Shown here: positions 1 to 7,156 of the stretch, piece by piece | How positions within the stretch are numbered: the first letter of the stretch is position 1 | Layout of the letters: every line of letters begins with the position of its first letter | DNA from: DATJPD01 sp036394195 | Lineage (GTDB): Bacteria; Pseudomonadota; Alphaproteobacteria; CACIAM-22H2 | Reading direction: 5' to 3' | Length of the DNA stretch: 26,766 nt | Assembly (NCBI GenBank): GCA_036394195.1 | Contig: DASWFO010000301.1 | Coordinates: 1 to 26,766, forward strand | Position numbers and translations under genes: made by a program | The notes under the pieces: generated by a model | What the model was told of the DNA's origin: nothing | What the model saw: the letters and a program-made list of their open reading frames with translations, nothing else | The model's database searches: none

Positions 1-1178
1 CGGGGGCCCGCCTCGCCGACGAGATGCGCCGCCGCGCCCCCGACCGTTGCGACGTGACGATCGTCGGCGCCGAGCCGATCCCGGCCTATAACCGCATCCT
101 GCTGTCGGCGGTGCTTGCCGGCGACAAGTCGCTGCCCGAGATATTCCTCGATCCGCGCGCGGCGGATGCCGCGGGCACGACGGTCATCGTCGGCGAGACC
201 GTCAGCCGTATCGATCGCGAGCGCCGGCAGATCGCAACCGCCAGCGGGCGCGCGGTCGCTTACGACACGCTGGTGCTGGCGACCGGCTCGCACCCGCTCG
301 TGCCACCACTCCCCGGCACCGGTCTGCCGGGTGTGGTGACGTTCCGCGATATTCACGACGTGACGGTCATGATCGCCGCGGCCGCGCGGCGCGGCCGGGC
401 GGTCGTGATCGGCGGCGGCCTGCTCGGCCTGGAAGCGGCGGAGGGCTTGCGGCGGCGCGGCATGACCGTAACAGTCGTGCATCTCATGCCCTCGCTGATG
501 GAGCGCCAGCTCGACCGCGACGCGGCGCGCCTGCTCCAAGCCTCGCTGGAGGCGCGTGGCATTGCCTTCGAGTTGGCGGCCAAGACGACCGAGATTCTGG
601 GTCCGAAGCGTGTCCGGGGCGTGCGACTGGAAGACGGCCGGCAACTGCCGGCCGACCTGGTCGTGCTCGCGATTGGCATCGTGCCGAACGTCGACCTGGC
701 GCGGGCCGCCGGTCTTGCCTGCGGCCGCGGCGTGATCGTCGACGACGGGATGTGCACGTCGGACCCTGCGGTCCACGCCGTGGGCGAATGCGCCGAGCAT
801 CGCGGCCGCAGCTACGGGCTGGTCGCCCCGTTATGGGAGCAGGTCGAAGTGTGCGCGGCGCGGCTCGCCGGCGACGCGGAGGCACGGTACGCGGGATCGA
901 CCCTGGCCACGAGCCTGAAAGTCGCCGGGATCGACGTTTACTCTGCCGGCGATCCGTCCGCCGGCGGCGGCGAGGAGATCGTGTTTCGCGATCCCGGCCG
1001 GGGTGTTTACCGGAAGCTGGTGCTGCGCGACGGACGATTGACGTGTGCGGTCCTCTACGGCGATGCCGCCGACGGGGCCTGGTATGCCGAGGCGATGCGC
1101 GCGGAACGGCCGGTCGGCGACATTCGCACAAGCTTGATCTTCGGGAAGGCGTTCGCCGACAGTGCGGCGGCGGCCTGA
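1..1178 (+). CDS. NAD(P)H/FAD reductase of nitrate assimilation, 5' end cut by window
   Basis: This flavoprotein probably passes electrons from NAD(P)H to the nitrate reductase encoded next to it. It resembles the FAD half of NirB and the Flp flavoprotein of Bradyrhizobium-type nas operons. The reading frame is open from base 3, where it reads G-A-R-L-A-D-E-M, the usual continuation of the N-terminal GNGMAG FAD loop. The gene therefore starts upstream, and the ATG at 24 is an internal methionine. Seen in the sequence: the PAYNRILLS motif typical of NirB-like reductases, the ATG loop (LVLATGSHP), the second Rossmann fold VVIGGGLLGLEAAEGL for NAD(P)H, and AIGIVPNVDLA. No siroheme-binding half follows, so this is a stand-alone reductase and not a full NirB. 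Its stop codon shares one base with the nitrate reductase start, which indicates translational coupling. The family call is firm; the partner is inferred from the overlap. Confidence 0.9.
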   Translation, partial: GARLADEMRRRAPDRCDVTIVGAEPIPAYNRILLSAVLAGDKSLPEIFLDPRAADAAGTTVIVGETVSRIDRERRQIATASGRAVAYDTLVLATGSHPLVPPLPGTGLPGVVTFRDIHDVTVMIAAAARRGRAVVIGGGLLGLEAAEGLRRRGMTVTVVHLMPSLMERQLDRDAARLLQASLEARGIAFELAAKTTEILGPKRVRGVRLEDGRQLPADLVVLAIGIVPNVDLARAAGLACGRGVIVDDGMCTSDPAVHAVGECAEHRGRSYGLVAPLWEQVEVCAARLAGDAEARYAGSTLATSLKVAGIDVYSAGDPSAGGGEEIVFRDPGRGVYRKLVLRDGRLTCAVLYGDAADGAWYAEAMRAERPVGDIRTSLIFGKAFADSAAAA

Positions 1179-3829
1179 TGACCGCGACCGAACCTGTCGC
1201 CGCTGTACGCACCGCTTGTCCGTATTGCGGTGTCGGATGCGGCGTCCTCGCCAGCGCGGACGGGAAGGGCGGCGCGGCCGTGGCCGGCGATCCGGAGCAC
1301 CCGGCAAACCGGGGACGGCTGTGTTCGAAGGGCGCCGCCCTCGGCGAAACCCTGGCGCTCGACGGCCGGTTGCTGCACCCGGAGATCGGCGGCGCCGCGG
1401 TCAGCTGGGATACGGCCCTCACCGCGGTCGCCGATGGGTTTGCGCGCACCATCGCCGCGCACGGGCCGGATTCCGTGGCCTTCTACGTCTCCGGCCAGCT
1501 GCTCACCGAGGACTATTACGTCGCCAACAAGCTGATCAAAGGCTTCCTTGGCACCGCGAACATCGACACCAATTCACGGCTGTGCATGGCGTCCTCGGTC
1601 GCCGGGCACAAGCGCGCCTTTGGGACCGACACCGTCCCTGGCAACTACGACGATATCGACGCCGCCGACCTGGTCGTGCTGGTCGGCTCCAACCTCGCGT
1701 GGTGCCATCCGGTGCTGTTTCAGCGCCTGGTCGCCGCCCGCCGCCAGCGTGCCGGGCTGAAGATCGTCGTGATAGATCCGCGCCGTACCGCCACGGCCGA
1801 GGAGGCGGACCTGCATCTGGCGCTGCGTCCCGGAACCGACGTGGCGCTGTTCAACGGGCTGCTGGCGCATCTGGCGCGCGCCGGCTGCCGCGACAAGGGG
1901 TTCGTCGAGCAGCACACGGTCGGCGAGGATGCGGCACTTGCCGCCTCCGGTGCCAGCTCGAATGCGGCCGCGACGGCGGCGCTGTGCGGGCTTGATGAGC
2001 TGAGCGTCCATCGGTTCTTCGACTGGGTCCGGCGGACCGAGCGCACGCTCACCGTCTATTCCCAGGGCGTGAATCAGTCGTCGGCGGGGACGGACAAGGT
2101 CAACGCCATCATTAACTGCCATCTGTTCACCGGGCGGATCGGGCGGCCGGGCATGGGCCCGTTCTCGGTCACCGGCCAGCCGAACGCGATGGGCGGGCGC
2201 GAGGTCGGAGCGCTCGCCAATCAGCTGGCGGCGCACATGGATTTCGGTCCCGACGACATCGACCGCGTCCGGCGGTTCTGGCAGGCGCCCGCCATCGCGA
2301 CCCGTCCCGGGCTGAAGGCCGTCGATCTGTTCCGCGCCGTCGAAGACGGCCGGATCAAAGCCGTCTGGATCATGGCGACCAATCCGGCGGTGAGCCTGCC
2401 CGATGCGGATCAGGTGCGCCGCGCGTTGGCAGCATGCCCGCTGGTCGTCGTCTCCGATTGCGTGCGCGACACCGACACCGCCGCCCTGGCGCATATCCGT
2501 CTGCCGGCGCTGGGGTGGGGCGAGAAAGATGGCACGGTGACGAATTCCGAACGCTGCATCTCGCGCCAGCGCGCGTTTCTTCCGCCACCCGGCGAGGCGC
2601 GGGCAGATTGGTGGATCGTCGGTGCCGTGGCCCGCCGTTTCGGCTTCGCCCATGCGTTCTCGTATCGGTCGCCGGCGGATATTTTCCGCGAGCACGCGTC
2701 GCTCTCGGCCTTCGAGAACGACGGCCGCCGCGACTTCGATGTCGGCGCCCTGGCCGGGCTTTCCGACGACGCCTACGACACGCTGGCGCCCACGCAGTGG
2801 CCGCTGCCGGCCGGTGCGACCGAGCCCAAGCGGCGCTTCTTTGCCGACGGACGGTTCTACACGTCGGATGGCCGCGCCAAGTTCATGGCGGTGGCGCCGC
2901 GCCCGCCGCTCCATGCGGTGGACGCGGGTTATCCCCTCGCGTTCAACACCGGCCGGGTTCGCGACCAGTGGCATACCATGACGCGCACCGGGAAAGTCCC
3001 GCGTCTCATGCTGCATGCCGGCGAGCCGGTCATCGACATGCATCCGGCGGACGCGGCGACGAGCGGGTTGCGTCACAACGACCTGGCGCGGATGGACAGC
3101 CGCTGGGGCTCCGCCGTGGCTCGCGTCCGCATCGTCGCGGGGCAGCGCCAAGGCGAGGTGTTCGCGCCGATGCATTGGAGCGACCAGTTCGCGCGCGACG
3201 CTCGCGTCAACGCGGTGGTCAACCCGGCCGTCGACCCGGTGTCCGGCCAGCCGGAGCTCAAGCACACACCGGTCCGCGTCGGACCGGCGGGGACGGCCTG
3301 GTATGCCTTCGCGCTGACCCGTCATCGCATGGCTGCTGGCAATGACTGCTATTGGAGCGTCGCACCGGGTACGGGGCATTGGCGTTACGAGATCGCCGGG
3401 ACGTCGACGCTGTCGGTTGGTGACGTGATCGAGCGCTTTCGCCCGCCGGACGGTGCAGGGGACCGGATCGAGTTCCAGGACGCCGCCGCCGGCGTGTACA
3501 GAACCGCATGGCTGGTGCAGGGCCGGATCGAGGCCTGCGTGTTCGCGGCCGCCACGCCCGACCTGCCGTCGCAGCACTGGCTCGCCGGCTTGTTCACCGC
3601 GGATGCCGTGACGGCGGACGAGCGCGCGGCCCTGCTGGCCGGCCGGGCCCCGTCGGTGCCGCTCGAATCCGGCCCGATCGTCTGCGTCTGCTTCGGCGTG
3701 TCGCGCAACGCGATCCTGGAGGCCGCAAGGGCCGGCACCCACACCTGCGAGAAGATCGGTGCGACGCTGAAGGCCGGGACGAATTGCGGGTCGTGCCTGC
3801 CCGAGATCCGAGCCCTCCTGCCGGCGTAG
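1178..3829 (+). CDS. nasA: Assimilatory nitrate reductase, molybdenum catalytic subunit with C-terminal BFD domain
   Basis: Reduces nitrate to nitrite in the cytoplasm using bis-MGD molybdenum and iron-sulfur clusters (also named nasC in alphaproteobacteria). The start at 1178 overlaps the upstream stop and gives an 883-residue protein; a longer reading frame upstream of it is a shadow of the flavoprotein gene. The N-terminus carries the [4Fe-4S] cysteines C14, C17, C21 and C49 (CPYCGVGC then LCSKG). C136 in NSRLCMAS is the expected molybdenum ligand. The molybdopterin oxidoreductase core runs to about residue 600 and is followed by a dinucleotide-binding domain (FNTGRVRDQWHTMTRTGK). The last 50 residues form a BFD-like [2Fe-2S] domain with C836, C838, C870 and C873, the likely entry point for electrons from the flavoprotein. 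No signal peptide is present, which fits the cytoplasmic assimilatory type. Nitrite reductase may lie upstream of the window, or the siroheme reductase at 8871 could serve. Confidence 0.95.
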   Translation: MTATEPVAAVRTACPYCGVGCGVLASADGKGGAAVAGDPEHPANRGRLCSKGAALGETLALDGRLLHPEIGGAAVSWDTALTAVADGFARTIAAHGPDSVAFYVSGQLLTEDYYVANKLIKGFLGTANIDTNSRLCMASSVAGHKRAFGTDTVPGNYDDIDAADLVVLVGSNLAWCHPVLFQRLVAARRQRAGLKIVVIDPRRTATAEEADLHLALRPGTDVALFNGLLAHLARAGCRDKGFVEQHTVGEDAALAASGASSNAAATAALCGLDELSVHRFFDWVRRTERTLTVYSQGVNQSSAGTDKVNAIINCHLFTGRIGRPGMGPFSVTGQPNAMGGREVGALANQLAAHMDFGPDDIDRVRRFWQAPAIATRPGLKAVDLFRAVEDGRIKAVWIMATNPAVSLPDADQVRRALAACPLVVVSDCVRDTDTAALAHIRLPALGWGEKDGTVTNSERCISRQRAFLPPPGEARADWWIVGAVARRFGFAHAFSYRSPADIFREHASLSAFENDGRRDFDVGALAGLSDDAYDTLAPTQWPLPAGATEPKRRFFADGRFYTSDGRAKFMAVAPRPPLHAVDAGYPLAFNTGRVRDQWHTMTRTGKVPRLMLHAGEPVIDMHPADAATSGLRHNDLARMDSRWGSAVARVRIVAGQRQGEVFAPMHWSDQFARDARVNAVVNPAVDPVSGQPELKHTPVRVGPAGTAWYAFALTRHRMAAGNDCYWSVAPGTGHWRYEIAGTSTLSVGDVIERFRPPDGAGDRIEFQDAAAGVYRTAWLVQGRIEACVFAAATPDLPSQHWLAGLFTADAVTADERAALLAGRAPSVPLESGPIVCVCFGVSRNAILEAARAGTHTCEKIGATLKAGTNCGSCLPEIRALLPA

Positions 3830-3860
3830 CCGCCCTGCTCGGAAAGCCTGGGACCCAACA

Positions 3861-3890
3861 TTGTCCCCCCTGCGCGGCCGGTGATAGCTT
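3861..3890 (+). promoter_or_regulatory. Possible sigma-70 type promoter upstream of the MetE-like gene
   Basis: TTGTCC at 3861-3866 and TAGCTT at 3885-3890 are spaced by 18 bases in the 98-base gap after nasA. They lie about 38 bases upstream of the MetE-like start codon at 3928, which has its own GGGAGGA ribosome binding site at 3917-3923. The boxes match housekeeping promoters only partly, so this is a visual call. Confidence 0.4.
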
Positions 3891-3927
3891 CGGCGCAATC
3901 GCCAAGGCAAGGCCCCGGGAGGACATC

Positions 3928-5073
3928 ATGAAGCGCAGCACCGAGCGGTTTCTCACCACGCATACGGGCAGCCTGCCGCGGCCGGATGACCTGATCCGCA
4001 TGATGTTCGCCAAGGAAGAGGGCGTGCCGGTGGACCGCTTGCAGCTTCAGGCGCGCATTCGCTCGGCGGTCTCGGAGATCGTGCGCCAGCAGGCGGAGGC
4101 CGGCGTTGACGTGGTGAATGACGGCGAGGTCAGCAAGCCCAGCTACGCCACCTACATCAAGGACCGGCTGAACGGCTTTGGCGGTACCAGCCAGGCGTTC
4201 CAGTATCAGGATCTGAACGACTTCCCGGTCCTCGCCAAGAAGGTCTTCGGCGACCCCGGCCGCTCACGGCGGCAAACTCCCGCTTGCAACGGGCCGATCA
4301 GCGTCCGCGATGCGGCGGCGGCCGCGGCCGACGCCGACAATCTCAAGGCCGCCCTGGGCGCCGCGAAAGCGGAAGAGGCGTTTCTGAGTGCCGCATCGCC
4401 GGGAGTTATCGCGCTGTTCTTCCGCAACGATCACTACCCGAGCCGTGAGGCCTACGTGCTCGCCATCGCCGAGGCAATGCGCCAGGAATACGAAACCGTC
4501 ATCAAGGCGGGCTTCATCCTGCAGATCGATTGCCCCGATCTCGCGATGGGGCGGCACATTCAATTTGCCGGTCTGGACCTCGACGACTTCCGCAAGCAGG
4601 CGCGCCTGAACGTCGAGGCGTTGAACCACGCGCTCGCCAATATCCCGGCGGACCGGCTGCGGATGCATGTGTGCTGGGGCAACTACGAGGGCCCGCATCA
4701 CTTCGACGTGCCGATCGGCGACATCATCGATCTGGTGTTCGCGGCCAAGCCCGCCGGGATCTCCTTCGAGGCCGCCAACCCGCGCCATGCGCATGAATGG
4801 AAGCTGTTCGAGACGGTGAAGCTGCCCGAAGGAAAGATCCTGATCCCAGGCGTGCTCGAATCGAAGACCAACTTCATCGAGCATCCGGAGCTGATCGCGC
4901 AACGCATCGGCCGTTACGCGAATCTGGTCGGACGCGAGAATGTCATCGCCGGCAGTGACTGCGGCTATGGAACCTGGGTGGGGCAGGCGGCGGTCGACCC
5001 GCAGGTGGTGTGGGCCAAGATGGCGGCGATGGCGGAGGGGGCGCGGCTCGCCTCGCGTGAATTCTGGCGATAG
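3928..5073 (+). CDS. MetE C-terminal-domain zinc methyltransferase (cobalamin-independent methionine synthase II family)
   Basis: A zinc-dependent thiol methyltransferase or alkyltransferase related to the catalytic half of MetE. The start follows a good ribosome binding site (GGGAGGA, 3917-3923) and gives 381 residues, about half the length of MetE, so the N-terminal MetE domain is absent by design. The zinc ligands can be placed: H247 and C249 in MHVCWGN, E281 in SFEAANPRH, and C345 in AGSDCGYG, matching the His-Cys-Glu-Cys set of MetE. The N-terminus has the family's HTGSLPRP phosphate/folate-side motif. The true substrate is uncertain: stand-alone proteins of this type include homocysteine methyltransferases and coenzyme-M-type alkyltransferases, and many are uncharacterised. 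It lies between nitrate and sulfur assimilation genes, which fits a role in sulfur or one-carbon metabolism but does not prove it. It is separated from nasA by its own apparent promoter. Confidence 0.88.
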   Translation: MKRSTERFLTTHTGSLPRPDDLIRMMFAKEEGVPVDRLQLQARIRSAVSEIVRQQAEAGVDVVNDGEVSKPSYATYIKDRLNGFGGTSQAFQYQDLNDFPVLAKKVFGDPGRSRRQTPACNGPISVRDAAAAAADADNLKAALGAAKAEEAFLSAASPGVIALFFRNDHYPSREAYVLAIAEAMRQEYETVIKAGFILQIDCPDLAMGRHIQFAGLDLDDFRKQARLNVEALNHALANIPADRLRMHVCWGNYEGPHHFDVPIGDIIDLVFAAKPAGISFEAANPRHAHEWKLFETVKLPEGKILIPGVLESKTNFIEHPELIAQRIGRYANLVGRENVIAGSDCGYGTWVGQAAVDPQVVWAKMAAMAEGARLASREFWR

Positions 5074-5083
5074 GCGGGCGGCG

Positions 5084-5173
5084 TCATTGAATCAGGCCGG
5101 CCAGCGCCAGAGCGCCCAGCAGGCCTGCGATAGTGAGCAGGCTTTGCGTCAATTGCACCACCCAGTTCTGCAT
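5084..5173 (-). CDS. Possible 29-residue single-pass membrane peptide
   Basis: A short minus-strand reading frame between the MetE-like gene and the LysR gene. It begins M-Q-N-W and ends L-I-Q, and residues 10 to 28 are almost wholly hydrophobic (Leu, Ala, Gly, Ile) with no charged residue anywhere. GGAGG on the minus strand (5180-5184) sits six bases before the ATG, an ideal Shine-Dalgarno spacing. It is transcribed divergently from the LysR gene, a common arrangement for a regulator and its target. The stop lies 10 bases from the end of the convergent MetE-like gene. I do not recognise the family. A competing minus-strand frame of 45 codons from 5286 overlaps it but has no ribosome binding site and no recognisable composition. 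Without homologues this could still be chance. Confidence 0.45.
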   Translation of the reverse strand: MQNWVVQLTQSLLTIAGLLGALALAGLIQ

Positions 5174-5249
5174 GGTCGGCCTCCGGTACCATATTGCCCC
5201 GCAAGCCTGCGGAGCGGCACGTAAGTAGGCAACTCAAAGAATCTAGGGT

Positions 5250-5271
5250 TGTCTTTAAGAAAAATTTGAAC
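5250..5271 (+). promoter_or_regulatory. AT-rich control region with possible LysR site
   Basis: The 131 bases between the small minus-strand frame and the LysR start contain an AT-rich stretch (5250-5271) that stands out from the GC-rich surroundings. It begins TGTCTTTAAG and ends TTGAAC. The 8-mer TGTCTTTA recurs inverted at 6289-6296, upstream of the EctD-like gene on the other side of the LysR gene. LysR proteins usually bind such AT-rich sites in the intergenic region next to their own gene. The site assignment is inference. Confidence 0.35.
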
Positions 5272-5304
5272 GACGGGGTGTGACATGCCATTCATAGAAC
5301 GGTC

Positions 5305-6246
5305 ATGAGCCGCCGCCTCCCGCCGCTGAATTCGCTCCGCGCCTTTGAGGCCGTGGCTCGCCATCTCAGCATTTCGAAAGCCGCCGACGAGCTGAGCGTC
5401 ACGCCGGCTGCGGTCAGCCATCAGATCAAGACTCTCGAGGACCATCTCGGCGTTCCGCTGTTTCGCCGCGACAAGCGGAATCTCCTGCTGAGCGACGCGG
5501 GCCAGGCCTGTCTGCCCGGCATCCGGGAGGCCTTCGAGCGCCTGTCGTCGGCCATCGGCGAGATCGATTCCCTGGGCCTCGGCGGCATCTTGACCGTGAG
5601 CGTGGCCCCCTCTTTTGCCGCCAAATGGCTGGTGCCGCGGCTCGACCGGTTTCAGGCGAAGCACCCCGAAATCGACGTGCGCGTGTCGGCCTCGATGCAG
5701 CTCACCGATTTCTCGCGCGACGACGTCGATCTCGCGATCCGGTACGGCGCCGGCCGCTATGGCGATCTGGTGGTGGAGCGGCTGATGGACGAGGCGGTGT
5801 TTCCAGTGTGCAGCCCGAAATTGATGAAGGGCAAGAACGCGCTGACCACGCCGCAGGCGCTGAAGCACCAGGCCCTGCTGCATGACGACAGCCCCGACGG
5901 CGATGAATCCTGCCCGACCTGGGCGATGTGGCTGAAGGCGGCCGGAGTGGAGGATGTCGACGTTTCGCGCGGTCCGCGCTTCAATCAGTCGAGCCTGGTC
6001 ATCGAGGCGGCCATCCTCGGCCGTGGGGTGGCGCTGGCCAAGGCGACGCTCGCCGCCGCGGACCTGGCGGACAAGCGGCTGGTAAAGCCGTTCGAGATGA
6101 GTGTGCCGGTGGACTTTGCCTATTTTGTGGTCTGCCCGAAGGCCAAGCTGAACCTGCCGAAAGTGGCGCTGTTTCGGGATTGGCTGCGCGCCGAGGCCGC
6201 GGCCTCCGTTACCGTCAGCGGCCGCAAGATGGCCGTCGGCGCCTGA
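5305..6246 (+). CDS. LysR-family transcriptional regulator, GcvA type
   Basis: A 313-residue DNA-binding regulator of the GcvA/AmpR-like LysR branch. The N-terminal winged helix-turn-helix covers residues 6 to 65 and has the branch hallmark PPLNSLRAFEAVARH, followed by SISKAADELSVTPAAVSHQIK and LGVPLFRR. The rest is the periplasmic-binding-protein-like effector domain, starting near residue 93 (GGILTVSVAPSFAAKWLVPRL). No Shine-Dalgarno sequence precedes the ATG; CATAGA at 5293-5298 would place a start of transcription at or near the ATG, so the message may be leaderless. Its likely targets are the EctD-like gene downstream, its own gene, and perhaps the minus-strand small frame, because AT-rich sites lie on both sides of it. 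The effector cannot be told from sequence. Confidence 0.93.
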   Translation: MSRRLPPLNSLRAFEAVARHLSISKAADELSVTPAAVSHQIKTLEDHLGVPLFRRDKRNLLLSDAGQACLPGIREAFERLSSAIGEIDSLGLGGILTVSVAPSFAAKWLVPRLDRFQAKHPEIDVRVSASMQLTDFSRDDVDLAIRYGAGRYGDLVVERLMDEAVFPVCSPKLMKGKNALTTPQALKHQALLHDDSPDGDESCPTWAMWLKAAGVEDVDVSRGPRFNQSSLVIEAAILGRGVALAKATLAAADLADKRLVKPFEMSVPVDFAYFVVCPKAKLNLPKVALFRDWLRAEAAASVTVSGRKMAVGA

Positions 6247-6260
6247 ATTCGGTCGTTCGA

Positions 6261-6278
6261 GGTCCCCCCTCGGGGACC
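6261..6278 (+). terminator. Hairpin after the LysR gene
   Basis: GGTCCCC (6261-6267) pairs with GGGGACC (6272-6278) around a CCTC loop, 14 bases after the LysR stop codon. No run of T follows on the plus strand (the next bases are CCAGAAAAAG), so it is a weak terminator candidate or an mRNA 3' end stabiliser. Confidence 0.35.
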
Positions 6279-6282
6279 CCAG

Positions 6283-6348
6283 AAAAAGTAAAGACAGTGT
6301 TTAGAAAACATGCCGTGCGTCTGGCGGCGCGGTCGGTAGCATCCGACC
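6283..6348 (+). promoter_or_regulatory. Possible LysR-dependent, leaderless promoter of the EctD-like gene
   Basis: An AT-rich patch (6283-6310) carries the inverted 8-mer TAAAGACA (6289-6296) shared with the region upstream of the LysR gene, then GTTTAGAAAAC. Further on, TAGCAT (6337-6342) resembles a -10 box and ends six bases before the ATG at 6349, which would start transcription at the start codon itself. No good -35 box is seen 16-18 bases upstream, as is usual for activator-dependent promoters. TAGCAT is also the loop of a perfect 6-bp inverted repeat GGTCGG/CCGACC (6331-6336/6343-6348). There is no Shine-Dalgarno sequence. The interpretation is inference. Confidence 0.35.
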
Positions 6349-7083
6349 ATGGTCATGTTCCCGGATCCGCTGAAGCCGTACCAAGACCAGGGTTTCCTGG
6401 TGATGCCGCGCCTGTTCGCGTTCGACGAGATCGCGTGGGTGCGCGATGAAGCCCGCATCGTGGCGCTTCGGCGCGTGCAGCCCGGGCGAGTGCCGGACGG
6501 TGCCGCGTGGGCCGGCGAGGCGCCCGAAAATACGGTGTACGGCGCGTATCTGACCGAGGGCACGTTCCGCAAGCTCGCCGCCCATCCGCGCATGCTGGCA
6601 CTCGCGCGCAAACTGGTCGGCGAGGATGTCTACGTTCATCAGTCGCGGTTGGTGTCACGGTTTGCCGATGTGCCGACCGACCACGCATGGCGGCGCGACT
6701 TCGCAACCTGGTCGGCGACCGACGGCATGACCACGCCGCGCGCCGTGACCGCCGCGGTTGTCCTCGGTGAGCCGGCGCTCCAGGGCCCGGTGTTCCATGT
6801 GGCTCCAGGCTCGCACAGCGTGCCGGGCGGCACGTCCGGCGCGGGAGTACCGCTGACGGCTCCGCTGGGCAGCGTCGTCTTCTATCACGCGGATCTGGCG
6901 TACGCGTTCAATCGCGCCGGCGATCGCCGCTCGCCGCCGCTGTTTCTGGTGTCCTACAACGCGGTCGGAAATCTGCCGAAGCACCCCGAGCGGGACGAGA
7001 TCTATGCCGCCCGGCGCGCGACGCCGCCGGTCGTCGAGAGCGACGACTGTATGTGGCCGAGCTCCTGGTTCGCCGCCGGCTAG
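6349..7083 (+). CDS. EctD/PhyH-like protein with both iron-binding histidines replaced
   Basis: A 244-residue protein of the phytanoyl-CoA dioxygenase fold, closest in pattern to ectoine hydroxylase: it has FPDPLKPYQDQGF near the start, VYVHQSRL, the W-x-x-D-F-x-T-W core, DGM, APGSHSVPGG, and a final LVSYNAVGN. In ectoine hydroxylases the core reads W-H-S-D-F-E-T-W, with His and Asp binding Fe(II). Here it is W114-R115-R116-D117-F118-A119-T120-W121, so the histidine is an arginine. The distal iron His, in an M-H-G-S type motif, aligns with A184 in ADLAYAF. D117 and the Arg region for 2-oxoglutarate (DRRSPPLF) remain. H180, four residues from A184, might substitute. It may therefore be a non-catalytic binding protein or use a different metal site. 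It is shorter than EctD (about 300 residues). It follows the LysR gene by 102 bases, and no ectABC genes are present. Confidence 0.8.
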   Translation: MVMFPDPLKPYQDQGFLVMPRLFAFDEIAWVRDEARIVALRRVQPGRVPDGAAWAGEAPENTVYGAYLTEGTFRKLAAHPRMLALARKLVGEDVYVHQSRLVSRFADVPTDHAWRRDFATWSATDGMTTPRAVTAAVVLGEPALQGPVFHVAPGSHSVPGGTSGAGVPLTAPLGSVVFYHADLAYAFNRAGDRRSPPLFLVSYNAVGNLPKHPERDEIYAARRATPPVVESDDCMWPSSWFAAG

Positions 7084-7117
7084 GCACCAACTTTAAAGGA
7101 CGTGATCAACGGGGGAC

Positions 7118-7137
7118 CCGCCGGCCTTGGCCGGCGG
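7118..7137 (+). terminator. Strong GC hairpin between the EctD-like gene and cysG
   Basis: CCGCCGGCC (7118-7126) and GGCCGGCGG (7129-7137) form a perfect 9-bp inverted repeat with two bases between, followed by TTCTGT. It lies 34 bases after the EctD-like stop and 19 bases before the cysG start. It could end transcription of the EctD-like gene, or lie in the cysG leader. The T content after the stem is poor. Confidence 0.45.
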
Positions 7138-7156
7138 TTCTGTATCGGACGAGACG

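Noticed and set aside
24..26. ATG at 24 as the true start of the first gene
   Set aside because: The frame is open to base 3 and encodes GARLADE, which is family sequence, so the start lies outside the window.
484..1452. Long minus-strand open frame of over 300 codons opposite the nitrate genes
   Set aside because: Arg/Pro/Ser-rich composition typical of antisense frames in GC-rich DNA; the plus strand has two certain genes here.
1574..3910. Very long minus-strand open frame opposite nasA
   Set aside because: It is a GC-rich shadow of nasA with no recognisable motif; nasA has full cofactor motifs.
5149..5286. 45-codon minus-strand frame overlapping the 29-residue candidate
   Set aside because: No ribosome binding site before its ATG and no membrane or domain pattern; the overlapping shorter frame is better supported.
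7127..7156. Upstream in-frame start for cysG
   Set aside because: The start at 7157 gives the family-typical N-terminus, and the upstream codons overlap the hairpin at 7118-7137.
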